Of a stretch of 64,000 nucleotides of DNA, positions 26,901 through 38,900 are shown piece by piece; positions within the stretch are counted from its first letter, which is position 1, and each line of letters opens with the position of its first letter. The notes beneath the pieces are model-generated. The model saw nothing but the letters and a program-made list of their open reading frames with translations. It was not told the DNA's origin and made no database searches. This DNA is from Aphrocallistes beatrix (Eukaryota; Porifera; Hexactinellida; Sceptrulophora; Aphrocallistidae), in assembly GCA_963281255.1 (NCBI GenBank), contig OY725505.1, positions 2,294,001 through 2,358,000 on the forward strand. Reading direction: 5' to 3'. The position numbers and the translations under genes are program-made.

Positions 26901-29900
26901 AGTGCCTCAGCAACCAACGACATCCATTGAGCGTATCAATACCCCGCTTACCTCTGAAAATAGCTCAACCTTTTCGAGTTTCCGGTAAGCTGTCATCACC
27001 CCATTGGGACCAGAGATGACGCTACACTCCCAAGAGCCAGATGAATTATTCCAAAAATCTACTGACATGGCAGTATCAATATCACTAATAGGAGTAAGAA
27101 AAAGGTTTCAATTTTGCAAACACAAGAGAGCTTTTGTAGGCAATACTAGATTCTGCTCCACAAAAAGAATACTTTCGCCAACATATCAGAGGGGGCATAC
27201 AGACTTTTGGTGACAGGACTTTTCGTGACAAGACATTTCGTGACAAGACTTTTCGTGACAAGATGGGTACACCTATATTCTATAATTGTTGTGGTAAGGC
27301 GAAGTCATGATAATTATATGTGAAGATAAAATACATATTGCACCTACATTATCAGTGTCATATAAATTAGTGAGAAGACAATTGGAAATTTTTAAAGTGC
27401 ATTATTTCTGGGATACAGACTTTTCGTATATCACTTGTATTTTATCTTCACAGATAATTATCATGACTTCGCCTTACCACAACAATTATATAATATAAGT
27501 GTACCCATCTTGTCACGAAATGTCCTTGTCACGAAAAATCTTGTCACGAAATGTTCCTGTCACGAAAAGTCTTGTCACGAAATGTCCGTCACGAAATGTC
27601 TCGTCACGAAAAGTCCTGTCACGAAAAGTCTGTATCCCAATAACAGGAACATCTAAGGCGACTATTGAAAAACCATACAAGGAATCTGTTGCTCATCGAA
27701 AGCTTCAGTATACACCTGAATCTTTCGAACCGTATAGTACCCCCATGACGATGCAAACTTAAGACAACATGATAGTAAATCTTATGAAACTCAAAACAAA
27801 AATGTTTGATGAATTTACCATCTGCAAATCTTGCAAAAAGGGCTCCATGAATATGTACCAATCAAAGTAGAGGGCTGATCTGCTACTTACCTACAACTAA
27901 GGTGTACTCCAGCAAGGTTATTGGAATGTTGAGGGTAAATTCCAAGTAAAAATTCAAGTTATCGATCAACAAATCCGAAAAAGAAATGAACTACTACCGT
28001 AAACTGGGGCGACTTTGGCCCTAAGAGGTGACTTTGTCTCACAATAGCAATTTTAATAAAATATACTCAAACTAATGAATCAATGTAATCACATTGCTAA
28101 TATGTTGAATGAAACTCTCAATATATCCAAACGTATTTAAACCGCAATATTTCTAAGTTTGAGTATATTTTATTAAAATTGCTATTGTGGGACAAATCAC
28201 CTCTTAGATCCAAAGTCGCCACAGTTTACGGTATGGTAATATTTTGGGTGGCAGGCTTTTGGTGTGGGAATTTCCAAACTTTGAACTATATCACGCGACC
28301 TGTTCTCGCAAAACTTATGTTGAAGTTGAAAGGGAACTAATATTTCCAACCTTGTTTCGTGTTGGTATCTGTATTCAATTGTAATATATATATATATATT
28401 AGATTCTTATGTATTAGAAAATTTTGATCTGTGCTTGTTTGTGTTCTATGGATTCGATCTTATATACTCAATCGTATTCTAAAATTATCCTTTGAGTTGA
28501 AAACTAAAATTAGAAAAATTAAATGTCAGGATATTGGATTATGAATGTATCATATTCCCAGGGACATTATGTAATCCTATAATGAATTCTAAAAGTATCC
28601 TTTAGAGTTGTAAACTATAACTAGAAATTTCAAAACAGTATAAGCTGGATATTTGTCTAATTAATTAGACTTAAATTATTGGATTACAATTAATTATAGT
28701 TTAAAATCTTATATTATCTGTAATTGGATATAACATTGTAACAGTAACTGGATATTAGATAGTTAATTGTTTTTAAACTTGAATTATATTACAACTAATT
28801 TTAGTTGAAAAAGTCATAGCATAAACATTCTATTTTTTTCCATAGCAACTGAGGAATATAGACATTGCGATCGCTTTATATATTATACGCATTACGTACA
28901 GTCATGGAAGTGAAAAGAGGCAAAATGATCTTCATATTTCAAGGGGGAATTTCTTCAAACGAAATTTGTAAATTGTTGAAAGCAGATAGTGTTGGTAGGA
29001 AATTAGTATAGCGTGCCATCTATCGATATAAGGAGACTGGAAACTTGAAATACAGACCTGGAAGCGACCGTCGACGTACTACCAGGACCAGGGATCTGCG
29101 ACAAAAGGTAGAGAAAAGAATTGTACATTCCCGACGTTCGATGGGAAAAATGGCAAGAGAGTTCGGAGTAAGCTCTAGAACTCTTTGACGCGTTATACAC
29201 GATAGCCTAGGATTAAAGTCTCTCAAACGAAGGAAAGTTCACATGCTTACAAGGGCTATTAGAGAAAGGCAGCAGCAAAGGTGTCGGCTCCTGTTATTTC
29301 GTGCCGCCCCTTCAGTTGTGAACGTTAGATACTGTTTACAAACGGGGAGCTAATTACAATAGAAGAAGTATCTAATACACAAAACGATAGGATTCTGTCT
29401 ACCAGTGTCCAGCAGTGGTTTCGAGACCAAAAATCGATTTCATTTCTAAAGAAGAATGGCGAGTATTGACTCTTTGAAAGCTTCTTTGAAACGAGAATGG
29501 TTGAAAATCTCCCAGAATTACTTCCGGTGGCGTATCACAATTCCGACCCAGACTCCAAGCTGTAATGTCAAAGAAAGGTGGCTATATTCAATGAGAGCAT
29601 GAAATTTAAAAATAACCGATGTAGTATTATGAAGTTTTATCAGAATCTGAATATATCTGTCTACAATAATCCAAAATTACTATGGGACAGAACTTATGTC
29701 CCACGCTGCAATGCACAAATATGTAGTATCTGAATTATAATAACATGTTCCAGTTTGGCATATTTAATTCAATGTACACTTTTATATGCAGGTTTCAGGA
29801 AGAATATATTATAGTCACTAAGTGGGTGGTTATTTTCCTATTTTTCACTGGTAAGATACCTTATGCAACTCATATGCCTGCAAGCTAGTATTGTTGTAAC

Positions 29901-32900
29901 TACCTTTCAGATTGAAAAATATTCATTAAATCATGATTCTTCAATGTGTATCCAGTTCCCAACATATCTTGAGTTACACAAGTATTGTCGCCAATCAGAT
30001 TGTGATATTTTCCGCCAATCCTATCACCACATTCTGGACAATTGCTCTCAGTCCAAGGTCTTCCGCACTAAAAATAAATAAGCATTAGTACAATATCAAA
30101 GCTGAACTTTACATTTCAAGTAGTTACTACTTCGACATTAAAGTCAAATAGCTAAATTCTCAAAGGGCACTCGCAACCGGGACGGGAGTATGCTTACACG
30201 TTCCATAGATAATGAATCGTCACCCTAGGAATATAGGATTACGCCCTCATCCTGTCAGTGAGGCTTTTCCCATTCTGAACATACCAATAATGTCCACTTC
30301 GATAATTATAAGTATTTGAAATATATTAAAATTGGGTTTACCAGGAATGTGCTGCGTCATTTCTGACTAAAGCCATTTTCTATGGGGGAGCCATACAATT
30401 TTAGGGTTCAAATTATAAAATAGAAATAATCCATCGAACATTGACTATTTATTAGGGACAATGTTAAAGGCTTTCCTGATAATAATATACAAGCGCGCTT
30501 CGCTTGCTTGCGCTGCGCGATTGGCGGACACTTGTATCCGCAGGAGGCGCCCTTTGAGCGCCTAGGCTGACATCTCTAAATACGCCTGTCTAACTGTTAA
30601 AATCGATATCACTCGAAAAATCACAAAATTTGTCCAATTTTTCAATGATGCGTATTATGACATCATAACAGTGATGAGTCATCATTTTTATATCATAGTT
30701 GTATCATATATAAGATATACAAGCGCGCTTCGTTTGGCTTGCACTGCGCACCTAAAAGGCTGAGTTATAGTCGAAAAACTGAAATGACATAATTCCAGAT
30801 GAGTCGACATTTTCGTCTGAGGTCAGAACTTAGTGGAGCCATAGCCAAAAGACCCCCACATGCCAATAATCAGCTTTCTGGGCTTGGTAGTTACTATATA
30901 GTTTTTCTATAATTCTGATTCCATTAACGTTAATTTAACCCCTAATCACTGGAAAGATCGTATAACATTAAATTTCTCTAGATTAATACAAACTACATGT
31001 ATACCAAGGTGTTAAAATGTATTGAATTCAACTTACATCGCCAATAAAGTAGATATGTCCATTTTTACAAGTATACCAATTTCCAGTAATATTATCACGT
31101 ATTTGAGAAAATTCCTTGGCAAAATCAGATCCAGATTCTTCCATTGTTGGGAAATAAGTATTTAGTATTGACTCGGGATTAATGTAAATAAGTGAAATCT
31201 GAAAGAAGATCTTAGGAAATGTTTGGGATATTAAGACATTGCCTAGATTAAAGAGTAGTCTCGCTATTGCTATATCTTCACTTCTAAGAACATCTGTACC
31301 AAGAAAGGTTGTAAAAATTAGGTTTTTCAACATTAGATGTGGATTTGCATCCATATTTGAATCATCAATTTCATCTTCTTCTTTTATCATATGAAAGAAA
31401 GTCTAAACGATTTAGATAAATAACATAATGCAAAACCAGGAAGCTATTTCAATAAAAAAAAGATGCTAGTAATAAAACATTAATTACGTTTAATCACAGT
31501 GTTAGAGCACGGGACCCAACCTAACTGCTTATAATTAAGCAAATTTGGCCATCCAACATTAGAATAATTTTTATCGAAATAGTATCCTATCTCTCAATTA
31601 GAGGGAAATGATCGGATAAAGAGTCATTGGAAATTTCTGAAAAATTCTAAACTTTTCAAATCAACTAGTAATAACCTTGTTTCTACGCGAAATCACACCT
31701 TAATGCCATTTAGAAATAGGGTTAAAACAGCTTAGAAAATCGCTAAAATCGTCCTTAGAATGACCTGTTGCGCAATGATATGATGACTAATCAAATTTTT
31801 ACCAACAAATATACCATGTACTCATGTTTATATATCCTGGTAGTGGTAAACATTCTTAAGGTCTATTCTGCATGGCAACGATTTTAGGTTAATCATGCAT
31901 TATTTCAATCGGCTACTACTTCATCCCTAGTCCATAATGTTCAGTCTACTGTGAGGCATTATTAGAGTAGGCTATGGTATACTTTATTCTTCTTTCGAAA
32001 ATCGAAATCATTTTACTATGTGTACAAACGAGAGCAGACAAAAAATAGTGAAAACATAAATTTAAAATAACCGCAACAAACCTTATCAAGCGATACATCA
32101 TCTGGAGGATTCTGGTAGTGCATATTGAGAGCACAATTAAACATCGATAAAGTAAGGATATTTTTATTAATATTCGACATCTCCTAAAATCATATTAATT
32201 AAAATAAAAAATAGCAGAGCTAATGGCAACAACTATGAAATGGAGAGTTCAGAGTTTTCAAAGTACCAAACCATAATATCCTCTTTCAATTCTCAATGGA
32301 ATGTTGCTAACTTTCAGCGTTGCGATGCAAATGTATTTTACCAATATAGACTGGTATCTTGAAAACCAAAAGGGTTAGACAGTTAAATGTAATCTTATAA
32401 AATATGAAACAACCTACTTCTAATTAAATAATAATACAATTTGTACATTTAAAATCTAAATTCGATTGTTTTAGTTAACGAACAATTTACCAAAATGTAA
32501 CCAATATGATATATTCGTTTTCAAGATACAGCCTCAATTGATGTAGATTTCCATAGCAACGCTGGAAACAACATTTCTTTGAAAATTTCTACATTTTTCA
32601 AATCAACTGCCCCACCTGGTGTTGGTGGAAAATCATATTTAAAAGTGTGCTTAAAACAGGTCAGAAATTTGTCAAAATATGTCTTAAATATAGCTAAATA
32701 CGCAAGAATATGTCTAATCATGCTTTTCCAATAGATATGGATACTTCAATACCATTTTTACAAATGCTGTTAACCTGCGGTTGGCTTGGTGTTTTTTCCA
32801 TTTTTTATTGGAAAATCTAGGTACCTAATTTATGGGACGGGACGAGTCAATATGCCTAATTTACGGGACGGGACGAGTTAAGATGCCTAATTTACGGGAC

Positions 32901-35900
32901 GGGATACCGCCCCGTCCCGTCCCATAAATTAGGTATGCCCTTATAATTGGAATTTTTTCAAAAAATAACACTTCTTAATTATTGAATCAAGAGTTTTTTG
33001 AGTAAACAAAGCCCCCAAAGGGACTTTTTGGAGTTTTTTTGTGAGTGAACTACAAATCTTATAGTAGAAACAATTTGCCTAAGCTAGGAAACGATAAATA
33101 CTCACCAAGGTTTGACACCGATATATCGGAATGGCAAAAAGATAACGGTTATACATCGCTATTTTCAATATTTAAAACCAATATCGCAATAAATATTTAT
33201 ATCAGCAAGTTTTGATATATCGTATCGATATTGGTGATATTTGTCAAACCTTGTACTCACCATTGGTATTTCACTGCTGTGTGGACAGGTTTTAAAAAAT
33301 AAATAAGATTCTTGATAGTCTTTTCCATATATTTGATAAACATCAGGAGATATTACCTAGAAATTGGCATAAGAAAGTAAAGGATCAGTACTCTAATACA
33401 AATGAATTTGAAATTTAATCTTTCCAATGAGTATTAGCACTATCCTTTGGGCTGTACTGCTGACGAACACTTTGTGTTCGCCTGTGACCCCATGAAGTCC
33501 AATATTCAGTAGTTAAATTTCGGGTGCAAATTTACAATAGATTATTATAATACCAAATTCGGGATAAAAACACTATTACAAATAAGAAAAGCCCAGATAA
33601 GATGGGATCTTTGGAGTGTACTTCCACAAAGGGTTTCATCCAGGGGATAGCAGCACGCCTGCAGGTGCATAAATTTAAACCAAAATAGTTCTAGGCGCGA
33701 AAAACTTTCTGAAACTCTAATAACTGTAATATTAAATGCATACTATTAGTACCTTACGATTTTCAATTATGCCTAATAAGTATGATCACGCAATTTGTGA
33801 GTCAATTTTATATCTCTTGGAATAAATGTAATTTTTAAAATTCATCATATAAGTATAGTATATGGAAAAATGAGAAACCAAATATCCTATATTATTACAA
33901 AACATTAGTGCCAAAAAGATCCCCATATATGGATAATTGTCAATAATCAACAAGTGTAGTTGTGAAGAGACATATCAGTGCATGAAAGAAAAATACTAGT
34001 ATATATAGGCATGCAGAAGTGGACAGAGTCGTAGTCCAAATAGGGTACAGCCAAGGTGCGGCTAGGGTGAAGCAAGGATGCAGTAAGGGCGTGGCAAGGG
34101 TGCGTGACAAAATTACCGGGTCGTGGTCTTTGCAGAATTTTACGCCTCTCTACGCAGCTGGCAGTGGACTGTGGTCTTAGTCAACTAGTTGGACACTATC
34201 CCGGATTCGTCCTTTTGCAATGATTGATGTGCACTACTCATAAACTCGTATCGCCGGGGGTGTTGATGTGAATGTTACCGTTCCATCTTTTTACTACTCG
34301 CCATGGGCCCTTAAAGAAGGGAGCAAGGGTGTTAGGTTGACATTCATCTCTCATGACTACCCAATCCTCTAGGGTTATGCCAGACGTTCTGGAACCCTGG
34401 TCGTAATATCTTTTTATTTTCTCCTATGCAATCTCTGTTTGCTGTAACCTTCTCTCGGAGGCTTGCATTGTCGCGCAATAGCCCTTCGAGGTGTCTAAGT
34501 CGTGGTAGTCGTAGATCTAGATCTCGGGAGAAGGGATGGCTATATCAATTCCCGTTTTGAGGCGCGAATCAACCATGACCTCGTTCGGTGAATCCAGTAC
34601 TGGAGTTCGACTGGGCATTGTAGGTGAAGGCTACCTCCTGCAATATTAGGGGCGAAGATGTGAGATTCAAACTTTTCTGCGCCAGTAGACACCTTATCAG
34701 ATTCCCGTAAGGGTTTTCTGTGTTGTTTTCTTTACTTATGTTAGGAATAATTTTTGAGTTTGGGAATTTTTGTCAAAATTTGATTTGAAAGTTATTATGT
34801 TAAGTGGGCTATTTTCTCCAATTTTCCTCAACGCCTTAAACTACCCTTAATTGATGCAGATTCAGATTTTTTATTCATATCAAACATTTTATTAATTTAC
34901 ACTTTCTTAGTGAAAAATAGGTATCCGGGTATTCAAAGTTCGCTACTATACAAAGTATAGTCAGCAAAAATCACACAGGTAAGAGACAATTCCCTAAGCA
35001 ATTTTAAAATTTGCAAAATAGAAAATACTTACTTAAATTAAATATTTAGATACAATTCACAAATTTGGATAAATACCTGATCAGCAGATTGAATACGGTG
35101 TTTGGGAATAATCCATGGAAAATCTTCAATTTGATTAGAATTTAAAAATATATCAAAACCCAAACGTTGATAAACACATCTGTAAAGAAAGTCATGGATT
35201 TCTTGGTGTTGTTCTAACTCAATTAAATTCTTAAAATTTGTGATAAATTCTTTCACCTTGAATTTGGGATCTTTTGAATCTTTAGCCAATATAATATAGC
35301 GGGTAAAGTACATGCAAAGAAAGCGAAATTTAGCAACAGAGCTTAACTGGTTCAAAATGTTTGGGTGATTCAGTGAATTTTGGTCCAGTTGCTTAAGTTG
35401 TTCTTCAGCGTAGGTTAAATGATTTTCCACTGGTATTTCTTCCAGTTTATAAGAGTGAGAATCCTAAAAAATATACATGTAATGTTACCTGAAAAATTAA
35501 ACTTAAAAACATTCGCTTTGTAAATATAATACAAACGTGTTCCGTTTGTTTGAGCTTGTTTAAGGTTGTGCTATGGAAAGCCAATTATAGCATTCAATTA
35601 GTTCAAAAATAAGAAATTATTACGAAAGTAAACTCTTCTACGGTATATTAAAGCATAAATTATTCGAAATAGTCCCCTTTATTATTTACAAGCACGCTTC
35701 GCCTGCTTGCGCTGCGCGGCATGCGGACACTGTGTGTCCGCAGAGTCGCCCTGCGGGCGCCTGGAGTCACTCAATCAAACATATTTTGGAATTTTTTTCC
35801 TTTAAATAAATATTGTAAACAAAGGTCGACGAATAATTTCTCAAATGGATCCGAATATATAATATTCGAAATCTACACCCCTGAAAACCCCAAGTCACCC

Positions 35901-38900
35901 GTTGGAAGCTAGTCTCTAGCATTATTTTCAAAATTCATCAATTGGTGTGAAAATATGTATATAAAGGTGTGAAAATAGGTATATAAAGGTGTGAACATAT
36001 GCAGATAATCTTTTTTATTGCCATACACTATAATACATTTAAGATATCAAACATAAGTTGTGGCTTTGAAGTATTAATAACGATGACGATTTAATTATTG
36101 TAGTCGTACTTGTACAATGATTTCATTTGTGATAGTGTAGCCATTTATTTTGTATAGAAAAGGTGCGAAAAATTGTTTTCCCATTTTTTTTGCAGAGATG
36201 TGAAAATTTCGCTTAGATCTTAGAACTTAATCGTAGTCATATCATTTGACACCTACATGCCAATTTTCACACCTTTATTACTTCAATTCTTCAATCAATT
36301 CGGACAAACACACAAACAAAAAAATCCTAGCATTTTAATATATAAGACAAGCACACTTCGCTTGCTTGCGCTGCGCGGCTTGCGGACACTGCGTGTCCGC
36401 AGAGTCGCCCTGCGGGCGCCTGGAGTCACTCAATCAAACATATTTTGGGATTTTTTCCTTTATATAAATATTTTAAACAAAGGTCAACGAAAAATTTCTC
36501 ATATGGATCCGAAAATATAATATTGGAAATCTACAGCACTAAAAACCCCATGTCAACCGTTGGAAGCTAGTCTCTGGCCTATTTTTGTAATTTGTTTACT
36601 TTATGTATCTATTGTAAACAAAAGTAAACAAATAATTCATCATATCGATCTGAAAATATGATATTCGAAATCTACACCCCTAAAAATCCCATATCAACCG
36701 TTGGAAGCTAGTTTCTAGCATATTTTTGAGATTTGTTTACTTTATGTATCTATTGTAAACAAAAGTAAACAAATTGATCATCAAATTTACTCGAAAATAT
36801 GATATTCAAAATCTACACCCCTGAAAACCCCAAGGCACCCGTTGGAAGCTAGTCTCTAGCATTATTTTCAAAATTCATCAAATGGTGTGAAAATATGTAT
36901 ATAAAGGTGTGAAAATATGCAGATAATCTTTTTTATTGCCATACACTATAATACATTTAAGATATCAAACATAAGTTGTGGCTTTGAAATATTAATAACA
37001 ATGTGACGATCTATTGTAGTCAGGGTTGGCAGGTTTTGTCCACTTGGACAAAACCTAGTGGTTTTAACCAGGTTAAAACCGTCCTGTCCAAAACCTCTTG
37101 GGTGGACAAAACTGGACAAAACTGGACAAAACCTCAAAATTTAATTTAATTCATAAATTCACAGTTATATCGAGGTTTAGTCCAAGTTTAGTCCAGGTTT
37201 TGTCCAAGTGTTGTTCGTGGCTTCCATGATAAATCGAATACAAAATATAGTTATAGTAATAAACAGGAGTTAGCAAGAAAATCCATTCATTGTCCTCACT
37301 CTCTTTCCATCTTAAACTGTTTCGTACCCACTACAATGATTTACAGTTTCCATTAGGTTTTGTCCAGTTTTGTCCGGTTTTAACCGATTAAAACCAGGTT
37401 TTGTCCACTGCCCTGTCCAAAACCTGTTTTGGACGGACAAAACCCAACCCTGAAATTTGTAGTGCGTACAATGGTTTCTATTGTGTTAGTGTAGTCATTT
37501 ATTTTGTATTGAAAAGGTGCGAAAAATTGTTTTCCATTTTTTTTGCAGAGATGTGAAAATTTCGCTTAGGTCTTAGAACTTAATCGTAGGCATATCATTT
37601 GACACCTACATGCAAATTTTCACACCTCTACGACTTCCCAATTCTTCAATCAATTCGGACAAACACACACACAAACAAACAAAAAATCCTAGCATTTTAA
37701 TATATAAGATACAAAGACAGAGTCTTGTAAGTCACTTGGGGATTGTATTTCTGTAATCACATTTGGGTATAGCATGAAGATATTTTTATATCGCCATCCC
37801 TACCTGGACATTGTTATCAAATGTTTCTTGGCCAGTGACTTTTTGATGATATCAAAAAGTCAAAAATCGCATGGAGAGAGGTCTTTGACTTGAAGAGTTT
37901 TGTGTGGATTGGCATTATCATGAAGTAAACGCATCCCTTACAAGCATTTGAAACCCGTTTTTCCGAGCTTATTAGGCCTCGTTTTCTTTCCAATGGTGTC
38001 AAATGGACGCCATTCTGATCATTTCCAGTCCTCATGCACAATTAAATAAATGCAAGTGAAGAAAGGCTCAATAATAGATTTCCTGCAGATTATAATAGAA
38101 ATTATAATTGAATAGAGTATTAACAATCACTCTACGATAGCACGTTCCTGCACAATTGCAAAGTTCAGTACATCTCATCCCTAGCTGCACCTCCTTTTCA
38201 AATAAAAGTTTTCTGGGCTGATTCACCTTTGTGCTTTTACTTGTCCTCTCCTAAACAAGTATCACAAATCTTTCGAGCTGACGAATGTTGTCATGTGATA
38301 AGATGAGCTTTGAGAAAGACTCACAAATGTTTGTGTAACCTCGGAGAAAGCTGTCTAAGTGTCCCATGTACATTCGGGTGGTATCGTATCCAGTAACAGC
38401 ATGAAAAATAGGAGCGCTTTGCCTTCTCTCACCTAGGTTGGTTGAATATCATGAGCAGCTCTTATCCTGTAGTGCTTTATTAAGTATGCAATCCACAGTT
38501 CACTAGATAGTATAATGGGTGGAAGTTGGCAAATCGTAAGGACGACAATATCAGTGCTAACTAACCATGATTAAAAATTTCTTATGGCCATTTTGTGAAC
38601 AATGGAAAGCGTGCAAGATGAGCCTAGAGTCAGATTCTTCATGATCAGAAGGAGCCAGGTCAGGATTTATGCCACAGACATATGACGACACAACATCCAT
38701 GTCTTCTGTGCTGTACAACTCCTTCCCCTCAGTGGATGCTTAAACTTAAATACATTGAACAGGTGCTGATATAGTGAATTACGGATAATACGATCAAATT
38801 TCGACAGTTCCCTGGTATCCGGATTATAGAAGTTCTACTGCCTATATCATTTTTCTTCATTGTTGGAACAAGCAATCTTGATGGCTCTGCTATGTCTGAA

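Larger units (their letters stand above)
25899..28826. mobile_element. About 2.9-kb element with long inverted repeats
   Basis: The left arm (TTTCAGCTAAAATTAGTTGT, AACTATCTAATATCCAGTTA, ... TTAGATTCTTATG-type text to about 26820) recurs inverted at about 28350-28826. The left arm is interrupted by a GATCC-rich insertion at about 26160-26640. The centre (26830-27190) has no intact frame. Superfamily unknown. Confidence 0.6.
24932..29903. other. 5-kb intron between exons 12 and 13
   Basis: Filled by the elements listed next. 24932-25689 shows nothing identifiable. Confidence 0.5.
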
